Assembly: GCA_037176845.1 (NCBI GenBank)
Contig: JAYKXP010000032.1
Location: forward strand, 434,001-498,000
Reading direction: 5' to 3'
DNA length: 64,000 nt
Origin: Paramarasmius palmivorus
Lineage: Eukaryota > Basidiomycota > Agaricomycetes > Agaricales > Marasmiaceae
Shown here: positions 35,553 through 47,579 of the stretch, in pieces
Numbering within the stretch: position 1 is the stretch's first letter
Layout of the letters: every line of letters begins with the position of its first letter
The notes under the pieces: generated by a model
Told to the model about the DNA's origin: nothing
The model's input: the letters and a program-made list of their open reading frames with translations, nothing else
Database searches by the model: none
Translations under genes and position numbers: made by a program

Positions 35553-37282
35553 AGTGTCACATGAGGTGGTATAATTCGGTTGATAAAAAAAATGGGGAAT
35601 AGAGGATGGATTTGAGATGGCCTGGCGGAGTTTCGAGGGATCGGGAGGTGACTGATGGATGAGGAGAGCAGACGAACAGCGAGTTCCTCTATGAGTCATG
35701 CGCTCAGGTCCTTATTCAAACGCCAACGATAAATTGAGCTGTCCTAAACTAATTTGGAACATCAGAAGCAGGACAGGAATAGCCGGCAACAACTCACATC
35801 TGATGTTCAGCGCGTTTTTTTGTAGTCGAACCCTATCCGAAGCTGGTAGGATCTGGCACATACGACATATTCATCGAAATCAATGCTTTGATTCCTGCGC
35901 AAAAAGCGCTAGCGTCAATTAACGTGTCCTGCCACGGAGAATAGGAATAGGCCCACTTACCTCACAGGAGTCAATGGCATATTTATTTTGCCGTGTAGAG
36001 GAGTGCCCAAAGACGATACGAAGAACTTGGAAGCGTACAAGCAGGCATGGGGGAAGAGAGAAGTTGTCCGAAAAAGTTCACACGGCATCTTTCCTCGCAC
36101 CACATCTTTCTGCCCGATTCTGCCCTCAAGATCCCAGTCATTGCCGAACGCTCTAGCCCAAGGTTTCGATTAAAATCGTACCTACGAGCCAGGAGGAAAT
36201 TATACTGTAGGCTTAGGTGGACATGGAAGGTGTGTTGATTTCTGCGAGCAACCAAGCATCTTTCAATGAGATTGTAGCACCTAGTTCGAAGATGGCAAAC
36301 AGAATCGGAGCTCGTGTTTAGCCGAAATGCAATACGGGGATACACGAAACCGACCCCAGAACGTTCACTAATGTCGATCCCTCAACCCATGAATCCTGAA
36401 GGAAACCGACCATTGAAATTCCTGCCGGGCGTACCGCGAATGTGTATTCGGACTACAGGATACAGGTGAGTTTAACTGCTTCACCGAGAACTTGGGATCT
36501 GAATACAGCGAAAAACTTGATTTTGATCTAAGAAATACACTTCACGGTCAATGCCAGCGCGCGTTCTAGGGTTCGACTGGATATGCATATAAGTATGGCT
36601 GAGGTACGTCAGCGTAGACTAATTGCCTTCCGCCTGCTCACAATAACTTTGTATAGGAATGGGCCCGTCTACAGGTTTCGAAATAGCACGCGTACCAACA
36701 ATGCTCCTATGAAAGCTTCAGAAACCAAGGCAGCAGAACGGAGATCTTTTACTGTTATCGCTTAATGGTACCACCGTACTGTTTACCAAGGAGATAATAG
36801 CCCTGGCTCTGGGCTATATCAACCAGGCCGCCGCTTGCGCCTCATATCGCCATATTGGTGGCGACGCGGCTGTAATGACAGTTATCTGGTTTTGGTGCGG
36901 AGTTTGTTCTTGATGCATGAACCTTTTTCCCCAGTGGTAAGCGCCCGTGCAATTCTCTTCTGTAGCCTATCATTTGATGCCATGATACGCTCATTCAGAC
37001 CTCTTGGCGGTGGAGTCGCACAGCAGCGCACAGCCGTATATGATGGATGATCTTACGAAGATCCATATCGGCTGGTCAACACCGTTGTTATCCAGCGATA
37101 ACCAATTGCTACCCCAGTTGTAGTGTCGATAGTTCGGGTGCATCCGTTCATCGCACTGTAATAATGACCGATGGGCATCCCCTTCAAGGCCATTAACGCT
37201 TATTTCGGATTATGAATCGAGTCTGCTAGGTATAAGAAGGATGGAGACAGGTAGAGATGCGCTGCACCGTATCACTGCAGCC
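35553..37282. other. Intergenic; nothing assigned
   Basis: Divergent upstream region of the NLR and the seven-helix gene. Frames at 35983-36345 on both strands overlap and carry no motif. Nothing convincing. Confidence 0.4.
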
Positions 37283-38839
37283 ATGTCTTCAGCCATTCCT
37301 GCCTGGCTTTCTCCTTTTCTTTCTGAAGAAGAGATCATTGTTCGGATGGCGGTTACTGTAGCGGTATGTACCTAGGCTCTATCCATCCTTGTCACTACTG
37401 ACGAAAATCATTACCCGCCATCAGACCTGGTCCTTTGGATATGGTATATTCAGACTACTCTTCAATATCATGCTGTATAGTGACCACTTCTTGATAGGAA
37501 TATATATCCTTATTTTCGGCACATGCATCCATCTCATGCGCAAACGCCGGAAGGACAACAGCGGCATGTCCAGCGCCAACCATAATCTCTATCTCTCGCT
37601 CATAGTCATCATGTTCATATTATCCACGAGTGCGCTTGCAGTGGCGACTACAGCGAAAGTACGGCAGTCATTAATTGCCTATAGGGCCATTAGAACAGGG
37701 GATCTGGCGCCTCTTTTGAGATATGCCTCAAATGACGATGGGAAAACGGCGCTTTTGTAAGATGAATATCTTTATTTCTTGTATGCTGGTACTGACTTGG
37801 AACTGGTCGTGTTTCTAGCGCTCTCGATCGATTCCTTAGCGTTCTCCTCAAGTATGTTTCTTAACAATAGTACGAGGCCCGGGTTCAGCGCTGACACTGA
37901 ACGCTTCAGCATTACTGCGGATATTATGCTTGTATGTGTCATCGCCAAGTACAGTACGAGTCAGGGTCGGACTGAGGGTTTCATCTACAGATTCACCGAT
38001 GCCATTTGATCTGGAGCTCTAGAAAGCGGATTACCATACCCCTGGCTGTATTTTCAGCGTGTTGTAATGGTACGCGCGCAATTCTGGTATCGCTACGTCG
38101 CTGACAGTACTGTTTCAGGTGTTGGTCTCGTTGCCGGTATTCTTCTATCAATCGGGTTGAGCGATTCGAGTGTTATGGCAAACTATGAACTTTACGTGCA
38201 CTCAGTCGATCTTTCTCTCGCCTACGACATATCTAGCGCCATTGCCAATGTATTTATTACATTGTTGACTGGTAGGTTGTACTCTGTGTCCCACAGTTTT
38301 GTCGCTCAGCTGAAATCTGCAGCTGGTCGTATTTGGTGGATACACCGTCAATGTCAAGTTCAAGGTGTTCACGGGAGTGATAAAGTGGTCGAATCGGTCT
38401 CAAGGATCATGTAAGTCGATTGGAGAAATCGAGCATGATATCCGCTGATCGTATGCGGCAGCCTAGAATCTGGTCTACTCTATCCGTTTTTCAGCATTGT
38501 TACTGTAATTCTAACCAATGCAGTACCGCTGGAGAAAAGGGCAGCGGATCTCATAGCATTTCAGACGTTATCAGCGGTATGTGGCCAGATTGCTCCATGT
38601 AGAGACTGCTCGTTAATATATATTATGATTACTAGGCAATTGCGCCCACATTGGTCATTGTCCGAGCAAAGCTCGGCAGAAATGTCGAAAGCCTTCAAAG
38701 TAGGCTCACAGATATACGATTCACGAGTCAACCTGCGCGTGGCTCTATCCGAAATTTTAGTCTGACGACAGTTGAAACTGGGACTGATGTGGATTTGGAG
38801 CGTAGCGGAGAACGGAGGCTTGGGATGAAAGAAACATGA
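37283..38839 (+). CDS. Fungal seven-helix membrane protein, ten exons
   Basis: Starts MSSAIPAWLSPFLSEEE, the usual opening of a family expanded in mushrooms. In-frame exons then give: FGYGIYILIFGTCIHLMRK (helix 1, after an intron in the middle of the codon for G), LYLSLIVIMFILSTSALAVA (helix 2), ITADIML then IHRCHLIWSSRKRI, PLAVFSACCNGVGLVAGILL, the signature LAYDISSAIANVFITLLT and AGRIWWIHRQ, SGLLYPFFSIVTVILTNAV, then IAPTLVIVRAKLG. The C-terminal tail is cytosolic and Ser/Thr/Glu-rich. All ten exons join in frame with short GT-AG introns. The family has no proven function; a receptor or transporter role is only guessed. Two dead copies lie at 47.6 and 51.3 kb. Confidence 0.75.
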
Positions 38840-39037
38840 TTCATCGTAGGCCACCGTAGTTTGCCTCGCTTTCGTATACACCATCTCGTTTTTCTCGCTG
38901 TATTCGTTAACCCTTGTATGAATGAACACCTGATGTCCTAGCTCGAAACAACGATCACAATCATACACGACACAAGTACACTATGCTTTCAACAAGAACA
39001 AGAATAAGGCAAGTAAAATCGGTGAAAAGTATCTCTA

Positions 39038-40567
39038 CTATCTGGCTTTTGTTGTGATTCTCCCAATCAACTCCTCCAAGATCGCACGCTTAGCCTTCCC
39101 TTCTTCCGTTTCCTGGGTGGTATCCGCAGTCCAAATGACCACATCCTCCAGCTTCGGGAAGCGAATATCAGCATCAGCGAGCTTTCGCAATGAAGCGAAT
39201 AGAATATCGCCGTTCGTCAGATTGACGTGAAGCACCTCGAGATCGGGGCAAAGCTTCAAAAGCTCGAGCATACTGCTATCACCATTGGCATTTTGCCAAG
39301 AGCATAGCGTTGCGCTGGGGAAGTCTATGTCGATGTGTTTAATAGTCGGTGCGGAACGCTGAAGCATGTCCAGGAAATGGATAGAGGGCCATGCGAAGTT
39401 TACGACAATGCCATATCGCTGGACGGACAACCTTTCCAGCGCAGGAAGGTTGACCTGTCTGAAGAAGGGGTCATAATGTCCGGACGAGGCACAGTGGAGG
39501 GTGAGGTGTCGAATGGTGGATAGTTCATCGATCTCCCCGGGGAGGGACGAACGATATTGGCACGACATATCTAGCCGCTCGAGCGCGTTGAAATCAGAAA
39601 GGGTGATAATCTTCCATGTCTTGAGGGAAGAAAGCTGACCTAGGGGCCATGAGCAATAAAATGCGGTGACATAGGTCTTGTAATCGGGTTTCTGAATAGT
39701 CATTTCAGTAAGCAGTGGTGCGGAGATTTCGAGTTGCTCATGGAGATGTGAATTCTGGTCAAACACCTCTTCCGCGAATGCCACGGTGCGAAGAAGGGGG
39801 AAACTGATCGTCGAATCCTTGAAAAGGTCTGGGTCTCGTTCGGCCGCTTCATCTAGAATGTCGAGGGGAACTTCCAACGTCAAATCCCGAATACGATGTG
39901 CCTCTCGGAAAAGAGCTATGAATGCACAAAGACCAGGTGTTCCCAAAATTTCTCCATAGGTTTCACGCTGGTACGTCTTGGACTTGCGAGCCCATACAGC
40001 CTTTTCTGAGTCCTCGATGTGAATCGACAGCTCAAAACTATCAGAGGCCCCCATATATGCTTTGAGGAGACACAAAGTATCTTCACTCATGCCATGTATG
40101 TCTACGTAAATCGGTCTCCACCATTCTGGCCGTGCCATAATGATATGTTTCCAGTACCAGCACACCCGAGAAAGATTGAATACTGGGGAGTCGAACTCGT
40201 CCTCAAAGATCGTAAGAGAATGGGCGCCTTCTCGAGCAAAGCATAGGATCTTCTCCAAGACCTCTGCGGGTAATCTCCGAGTCGGTGCGAGCCAACTGCG
40301 CCTCTGCTGAATCCCCTGCCAGATAGCATTCCTCTCCTCTTCAAGCTTCTCCAGGATATTGCGGATACGACCGATTTCCACATCATAGCGTTCGAGCTCA
40401 AGTCGGTCTTGTTCGATGAACGACTTCGTTTGGGAGGCCTCGGTATTGGACGGTGGACGGTGAGAGCGAAGAATATCGCTTGAGACAGCTGGACTGAGGG
40501 ATTTGGGGTTGAACGTCTGATTACAACTGGTGCAAAGGACTGTAGATGAGACGGTATTGAGAGCCAT
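39038..40567 (-). CDS. F-box protein, intact, single exon
   Basis: Uninterrupted frame, 509 residues from the ATG at 40567; an upstream in-frame ATG at 40606 adds 13 residues. I prefer 40567 because the paralog on the other strand aligns from there (STVLC). Residues about 5-25 contain a CxxC pair (LCTSCNQTF). Then comes a coiled-coil of 40 residues (IEQDRLELERYDVEIGRIR…), the F-box (APTRRLPAEVLEKILCFA…LSRVCWYWKHIIMARPEWW) and about 300 residues of leucine-rich type repeats. F-box proteins of this build are widespread in mushrooms and are taken to be SCF substrate receptors. It is divergently arranged with its paralog and shares 341 bases of promoter. Confidence 0.85.
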   Translation of the reverse strand: MALNTVSSTVLCTSCNQTFNPKSLSPAVSSDILRSHRPPSNTEASQTKSFIEQDRLELERYDVEIGRIRNILEKLEEERNAIWQGIQQRRSWLAPTRRLPAEVLEKILCFAREGAHSLTIFEDEFDSPVFNLSRVCWYWKHIIMARPEWWRPIYVDIHGMSEDTLCLLKAYMGASDSFELSIHIEDSEKAVWARKSKTYQRETYGEILGTPGLCAFIALFREAHRIRDLTLEVPLDILDEAAERDPDLFKDSTISFPLLRTVAFAEEVFDQNSHLHEQLEISAPLLTEMTIQKPDYKTYVTAFYCSWPLGQLSSLKTWKIITLSDFNALERLDMSCQYRSSLPGEIDELSTIRHLTLHCASSGHYDPFFRQVNLPALERLSVQRYGIVVNFAWPSIHFLDMLQRSAPTIKHIDIDFPSATLCSWQNANGDSSMLELLKLCPDLEVLHVNLTNGDILFASLRKLADADIRFPKLEDVVIWTADTTQETEEGKAKRAILEELIGRITTKAR

Positions 40568-40907
40568 GATCGTGACCACCCAGCGACGTATGGTTGAAAT
40601 CTGCATGAATAGTTAGCCAGATAAACCTCCAGAGTACCAGCGACCTAGATACCAAATCTCAAAAACTACGCTTTGAACGCTAGTGATCGATGCTGGACCC
40701 TGGTGGAATGAGTGCAGCCTTGAATCATGACGTGATCGCGTGGGACGACGTGATCAACCCCCGGCCACGGCGCGTCGGCTCAAACCCTTTCAACACTCTT
40801 CATTGTCCAACGTCCAACGTCCAACCTAGGTAAGTGGCGTTTATACAGTGTCTCCACATCTCTAGGTCGCTGAAATTATCTTTCCTCTCAGATTGGCTTT
40901 CGCAATC
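40568..40907. promoter_or_regulatory. Bidirectional promoter of the F-box pair
   Basis: 340 bases separate the two divergent start codons. The stretch holds a short tandem array, CGTCCAA repeated about every 7 bases near 40,805-40,825, and pyrimidine-rich sequence before the plus-strand start. No TATA box is obvious. A shared promoter is inferred from the spacing. Confidence 0.45.
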
Positions 40908-42521
40908 ATGACCGAAAGCACCGGCTCAATCACTTCTACAGTTCTATGCAGCAATTGTCAATGTACATTTTTTCCTCGATGCAGTCCGCCCATTACTCGC
41001 GACATTCTTCGCTCTCATTGTCAGCCCTTTGTCACAGACTCAGTTCAAACGAAATCATTCATTGAACAGGACGAACTCGAGCTCACACGTTACGACGCCG
41101 AAATCACTCGTGCTGCGAACATATTGGAGAAGCTCAAGGCAGAGAGGGATGTTATTTGGCAGCGGATTCAGGAGAGGAGAAGTTTGCTTGCGCCAATTCG
41201 GAGGCTACCCACAGAGGTTTTGGAGACGATACTATCCCTGGTGCGAGAAGGAGATACCCATGATCTATCGATTTCCGGCAACGAGTTCACATCTCGGGTG
41301 TACGACCTCTCACAAGTGTGCTTTCACTAGCGACGCATCGTTAGAGGAAGATCAACATGGTGGAGTCGAGTTTATGTAGACGTATACCAGCTGGGCAAGG
41401 ACATGTTGCCCGTCCTCGATAGATACATGGAGTATGCTGAGGATGCGGAGCTATCAGTCATTATTCAGGACTCTCAAAAGGGCCTATGGTACCCTCATAC
41501 TCATGAAGAAGAAGAAACGTATTCAGAACATTTGGGATTACCCGGTCTCACAGCCTTAAGGGCACTCTTTCAACAGTCAAGGCGCATTCGGAACCTCACA
41601 CTCGATGTCCCCCTCGATATCTCCTACTGTCTATCTAGCGCACAGCTACCGGACCATACTCTCCGATTACCTGTTCTCCACTCCTTGAAATTTGTAGACG
41701 AAGTGCTCTGGGAAGACCTAATGGCCGAACAGCGCCTTCAGGTCTCCGCTCCGATATTGGCCGACCTTACCATCGCTGAGTGGACGACACAACCTTTGGA
41801 GTATGCCGTTCGCGGATACTTTGCCGAATTGCTCCCTCTTCATCAGCTCAAATCTTTCAAGATGGCAGAGGTCGACAATTATACGGACCTAGTGGCAGGG
41901 ATCCTTCGGCACTGTACACAACTCGATAAACTGGATATTGGCGGCACGATGAATGCTAGCCGACCGTTTCATGTGCCACTCGCACATGAAGTTGTGCTAT
42001 CTAACCTTCGGCACCTTTCCCTCGCCTATACAGGGTCTGGAAGGCACGACATCTTCTTTGAGATGGTGAGGCTTCCAGCTCTCGAAACCTTGTCGGTGCG
42101 GCAGGCCAATCATATGCACTTCCAATGGCCAACTGTCGGTCTCTTGAAAATGGTCAGGCGCTCCAAAGCGCATCTTAAACATATCGATATCAATCTTCCC
42201 AACGTAATCCTTTGGGATTCTGAACCCAATGAAGGGGCGGCGCACGGCAGCATGTTCGAATTGCTTAGACTTAGTCCAGATTTACACAGCTTCCATGTCA
42301 ATCTTGCACACGGAGACAGTCTTTTCTCTTCTCTGGAAAAGCTCGCCGATTCTGGAGTCCGTTTTCCGAAGCTCAAGGATGTTATGATTCGGACTATCGA
42401 TATTACGGATAGAACAGATACAGTCAACCACCGGTCCTTGGCGCGGCACCAGTCCTTGACGTGCCTTTGTTTCTCCTCATCCCTTGTACCTCTCGGTCTG
42501 GAAATTGATGGAACGTGTTGA
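40908..42521 (+). pseudogene. F-box protein, paralog of the divergent neighbour, with one in-frame TAG
   Basis: The frame is continuous from the ATG at 40908 to TGA at 42521 except for one TAG at about 41329. The paralog has VCWYWKHI where this copy has VCFH-stop-RRI, so the stop most likely replaced a Trp codon (TGG to TAG). Otherwise all parts are present: CSNCQCTF, the coiled-coil, the F-box APIRRLPTEVLETILSLV, and the leucine-rich half (LRHLSLAYTGSG…; LPALETLSVRQAN). The last about 30 residues differ from the paralog. Either a very young pseudogene, a stop read through, or a base-call error. An intron removing the stop is not supported because the frame continues unchanged on both sides. 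Confidence 0.8.
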
Positions 42522-43646
42522 ATGTGTTTATAGATGGTGGTCAGGGTCTCAGTAGCATGTCACCATGAGTAGAATGTCTCACAGAGTCGGCTTTATTTTC
42601 GACAAAACCTGCTGACTCAGCCAAATCTGGTCCTTGGTGTACCATCAAAACACGAAAATCCATCCGATTTCCCCCTCACCTCCTTTCTTCCTTCATTTGT
42701 ATGCTCAGTTAGCATGCCACAAAGCGTTACTCTTAGTCCCGGAGGATCCGAGAGTCTGTAGATGGCCTGAAGAGCCCTGGCAAAATTGAGTGCGCCAAGG
42801 ACCGGTGGATGACTGTAGGCAGGCGAAACACGAGTGGCTGAACGAGTTACTGAATAGGATTGCGGTGGCGCCGATAGTACGCTTTGATCCATAGTTGGGC
42901 TCTTAGTACTCTGTTATGTCGCAAGACCTGTCACCGTTCACACTAGACACATTTCTTGTTCTCGTCATCACTTTGGTGTCCTCGCCTAGTTTTACATTAA
43001 CTAGAACGCTAACCCGTGCTATGCACGGTGCTGAGGTGCTAGACTTTTCCAATAACTTTCCCAAAGATATGCTGCTCGTCGCCGAGCACACCTTTAGACT
43101 TTCGGGTTGTCGTACTTACCACGGGCCTGTTTTCGTTACAGCAGTGTCCCGTTGTGGTCCCGTTCTCTGTCGGGGTCAAGTAATTTTGCAATGATTTTTC
43201 CAAAGCTGTCCTGCTTGTCGTACATGTTCCTGTTTTCGCCCGTTTGCTGTCAGTGTCTCCCACTATGGTCTCATTGTCGTGTTGATGAGTTTCCACCTGT
43301 CTGATCCATAATAGGCAGGCGAAGAATTTCAGCTCGATGCCGAAACTAATTTTTTCCAGAAACTTCTTGCGCTTTCGCTGTTCTTGCCCCACTTTTTACC
43401 TTTTATGGTACTTTATGTCTGGGACAAACGATCTGGAAGGTTCCAAAAAGTCGGCTCTTTTTTGTATAATAGATACAGCCAAGCTTTGAATTGGGCCGGT
43501 CATCTGTAGTAATACCGTACCAGAGCCATCAATATCCAGCGTCGTTAAATACGATAATTACAGCAGAAAGGAACAAAATGGGTATAGTCCAGTGCAAGTA
43601 CAACCAGCGACGGCCAGCGCTCGCGGTCATACTTCACAGAAAAGGC
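42522..43646. other. Intergenic; nothing assigned
   Basis: Frames at 42617-43392 overlap on both strands without motifs. The right end (from about 43,550) belongs to the block duplicated at 61.15 kb. Confidence 0.4.
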
Positions 43647-45665
43647 TCAACCAGGCAGGGTTGCATAATCTGGAGGTGCATCCCATTTCTCCGACCGTTT
43701 GACATCAGGATTTCTCCGGTAAATTCTTTGTCGGGGAAGAATTTGAGTTTGAAAGAGATCCTGCGTCGATGCCGCTACTATGTCGCTGGAGTCGAAAACG
43801 GGAGTGATGGGCGCCGCGTTCTTGCGACGACGCCGATACAAAACTACTAGGACTAGAATAGCGACAAAAGCCAGCCCACCTAGGACTCCGCCAAGTATCG
43901 GGGCTACCAGTACCGTGATTGTAGGGGTTTCACTAGCTGTTCTCTCAGGAGTGGGGGTCAATGGTGAGGACGGATCAGGTACAACCGTCTCAGAGCTATT
44001 CGCCGGCGATATTACAGTCGCGGCGAGTAGGAATGCTATCTGTACTCGCGCTACTGAAGGGTCATTTCTAGGATTTTCCATGACGGCATTGTACTGAGTT
44101 GTGTTCTTTCAGTCGGTAGCTCCAGGAACTTGAGTGGATATTTACCTGTGTAGACAAATAAGCCGAAATGTATTTCCGGAAATCCGTGTCGGTGGTGGCG
44201 TTGTACACTTGCACCAACCCCCTCGGTAGGTATAAAGGGGTGACATCCGCATCGTAATCTACTATAAGTGGAGGTTAGGACCGGGCTATCGGTAAGCATA
44301 TGAAGAGGACGCGCACATGACAAGATTCCGGCGCCATTGTGCCAGTCTGGGTTAGTTGTCACTCTGACAACCAAATCCTTCATACTTGTTAATTGTAATT
44401 CAGTGGATCGCCTGTATTGAAAGAGGGAATACTACATACATTTCATTATACCCAGTCGAGGGCTTGACAGAGTTGAAGATGGACATTCCTTGCATTATCA
44501 GGGCATTTCCGTATCCGGTGGGGTTTGTGTCCATTTTGCACTGGTCCTGCTCATTTGCAGATATAGAGTCTGCGAATAATCCACTGTCCTCAAGTTGCAT
44601 CCGGCCAAGTAGAAATTGAATCGTGGTGATCGCAGCTGATAAATACGTCTCGTTCGTGGTCATTTTGTAAAGAAATCCCGAGAGGCTGCAAACCGATAGA
44701 ATTTGTGTATCATCTGGTGTGATGCACATAATTGCACTCACACAAGAAAGTTTCTAAGTAGTGGGGACGAAATCTTGAGATTCGAGGGCCATGTAAAGAG
44801 AAGATAACCCACCCGGTGGACCATACGTCTACCTGAGCGTCATCCGTCTTGTTAATCTGTGATTTTGATCATGTAGACTCGTTGTCGCCTTGGTGGATTA
44901 AGTCGTACCATGAACGTGCCGCCTACCAGGGATGCTTCAAAGATATGAGTTATCTACGTATGCAGAAATAAATCTGTCTTACTGCCGTTACACGTTTTCT
45001 GTAAAGTGAAGTTCTTTGTTGGTATGAGGCCTGCGCTAACATCCTCTTCGGAAATTGTGAATTTTCTGCCCAAACTCCATGCCTCTTTCGCATAATCAAG
45101 ATATACTTCTTCTCTATATATCTCGTATGCACGAGCCGAAGCATACCCAAATCCCCTAGTCGGCTGTAACTCAGTCGGACGTGTAATGGACCAATAAATT
45201 CTTCACCTACAGTGCAGCTCTGGTATACTGATGTGCAAATCCTGGCATGACTCGCTCAGCAGAGAGAATGTACCCCAAGAGAGCCTGCTTGAACTTGGTT
45301 TGACCGGTGAGTACATCATAATCGGCCATCTGTATGCATGTCTGTGCTAATGCAAGGAGATTATCCGCTGCAGTTCGATTAGTATCCCAAATCAGCGAAC
45401 AACGTACGTGTATTATAGCTCACAAATCTTGAGATCTTTCGGGTTGGGAACAGTATCCAGAAATTGCACGATAGTGTCCTCAGCCTTTTGTATGCACCCA
45501 GCGCGAGGGGTTGTTATGTTCTGTTTCTACATGTGGGTCAGTCCAAGCTACCCGGGATATTGGCGCAGAGAAACTCGCCTGCCATGTTGAAGGAATTGTC
45601 TGAGCTGTGATTACACGAGCGAAGACCGTCAAATAACAGAGAAAGAAAGAGTCGGAAAGCAGCAT
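43647..45665 (-). CDS. GH76-like membrane-anchored glycoside hydrolase, copy 1
   Basis: Begins at 45665 with a signal peptide (MLLSDSFFLCYLTVFARVI). Exons joined by short introns give: LAQTCIQMADYDVLTGQTK, GFGYASARAYE, a linker, VGGTFM, NFLV…SGFLYKMTTNETYLSAA, NPTGYGNALIMQGMSIF, NPDWHNGAGILS and LPRGLVQVYNATTD. These fit the six-hairpin fold of fungal GH76 (alpha-1,6-mannan active enzymes; assignment by remembered family pattern, moderate certainty). After a Ser/Thr/Pro stalk comes one membrane helix (LGGVLGGLAFVAILVLVVLY), basic residues and a cytosolic tail ending APPDYATLPG. The first intron has a GC donor (gcgagt). All joints examined keep frame. Its homologous copy is at 61.2-63.3 kb. 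Confidence 0.7.
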
Positions 45666-46435
45666 GACGGAGGCACTGCAAAGGGGTTCTTTTATGAGCT
45701 CTAAGTCTTTCCGCCGTCATTCCTTTGATCGATAGTTTCACATCTTTCGCGGGAGCCTGTTGGGAGCCTGAGTATTAACATCTAATCTGAAATTTGAATT
45801 TCACGTACCACAATAAATAGGTCCTCACTACGGATCGACCCGGAGACCTTATGCGATGCCGAAGGGCTGTAATCATTAAGTTGTCAATTGTGGAGGATGC
45901 TAATAGAGTACTGTCCGACAAATGAATCAAGGGAGTTGCCAGGCCATCGCCTACAACAATTCAAACCTTCCACGGGAGATACCCCTAGTAACATAGAACT
46001 AAGATTAGAACCCTAGTTTGCCTGGATGTGTCAGTACGAGTTTCGATTGGTGGTGTAACACTTACGCTAAGAACACCACCCAATTTACTTCAATGAGAGG
46101 AAGGCGCCCGAACGCTCATCACAACTTTGGCTCCTCCACCATGTCCCTCAACTACAGGCTCTTTCAGGGCTCTTCCCGACTAGATCGTGCCCCAGAGTCA
46201 GTATCGACTAGCACGAATTCTAAACGAGGTGACCAAATGACCGTAGAGTACTTTACCGTTTCGACCAAGTGTTGCAGGTTTGCTGCAGGTCGGACTGCTA
46301 ATTTGCCGCTAATTTTAGCCGAAAGCACAAAAGTATTGTCAAGCTACACACCTTCAAGTTGTATGCCAAAGGCAGTCCTCCACGTCGATCATTATGGCGC
46401 CGTGATATGAATCACGCTCGAACGACGACGATTCC
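45666..46435. other. Upstream region of GH76-like copy 1, duplicated at the right end of the window
   Basis: Parts of this stretch (for example CAGGGCTCTTCCCGAC near 46,165 and AAGTATTGTCAAGCTACACACC near 46,330) recur at 63,673 and 63,780. This shows that the duplicated block extends upstream of both GH76-like genes. No gene is supported. Confidence 0.55.
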
Positions 46436-46668
46436 GAACTGAGCTCGGTTGAAGAGCCCAAACCACGTGATGGGTAAGCAACACGCACCGCTTCCGGGTC
46501 CGGCGTAGCCTTCGCAGTCGCTTTTCAATTTCCTTGATCCTGGACCTCACCTCCACGATGCCAGCAACACACTTGTCTCGATTACAACCGAATTTCAATC
46601 TACGCAGCCATCAGAAAGGATAAACAAGAACCTGTCTACATCTTTCTGACTAGACGAACCAAAGACAA

Positions 46669-47290
46669 ATGGGTGCCTATATCCGCCTCGATGCCCAACG
46701 TCCTTCCTCCCAATACCTTCTACATCAACTGCCGATACCTCTCGATCTGGGAGACACGAAAGTGTCCATCACCTGCAAAATCACACATCCACCTCTGAAT
46801 CTCACCCACAAACCCAGTAATTCGATGACAGAGTTTAAAGAAGACCTTACGACATCCAGCACACCTGCCGAATTCATATCGGAAAGTGGAACTTACGAAT
46901 GCCATATCACCCATCGTAACCTTCCCTCGAAAATGAGAAACCGGATGGATCCATATCCTGGAGCAGTCGTGGGTGGAAAAAAAAACGTACCTCGAATGCT
47001 GTCTTTAGCAGACCACCTCGTCTTTGGCGAACACTGGTAGCTTTGTCAGTGTGGGTACCCGAACGTGTTCTGGCTGCCACGTCCAACGGTGTAAAGAAGC
47101 CAAAGAATCGCGTTCTTCCGTTCTGCGACTGCGTTCGTGGCATCCCTTGCATCCTTCTCTACACGCGCATCTTCTATAGTCCAACGAGAGGCTCAGAGTG
47201 CTGGATCCGAAATAAATCCTGTCCTACGATCTGGATGAGCCGGAAGAAGGTACACCTGACGGAATGAAAAGACGGTACTTAGCCTGGTAT
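46669..47290 (+). other. Unrecognised coding-like module, copy 1
   Basis: Pieces of a protein that recur at 50.5-51.0, 56.9-58.2 and 60.65-60.93 kb. Shared segments include RNRMDPYPGAVV / NVPRMLSLADH, then VPERVLAATSNGVKK, and DLDEPEEGTPDGMKRRYLAW (in another frame near 47,230-47,290). Each copy is broken by frameshifts, but conservation between copies follows codons. It could be a repeated host gene family or the remains of a mobile element; no transposase, integrase or polymerase motif is visible. Confidence 0.4.
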
Positions 47291-47579
47291 TTGTCAATCC
47301 GCCATACTTGAATAAGGTACGCGGGCTTCCTCGTTTGCCTTCCGGTTCTCAATGTCTAACGACCTACACAGAGGTTAGATTCGCGTATATCTTGTCTACC
47401 TCATCCTACACCTTACACGGGAGAAGTTGGTGGTCATCATCGATGTATCATCTCTCGACGTCTTGGGATGCTTACGCGCCGTAGAAGCTGAAAAGGATAG
47501 GGGAGCAGGAGGTCGGGCACGATGGGGACTGGCATTGTGTCTGCTTGGTATAAGGAGGCTCTAGAGCTGCACCACTACC

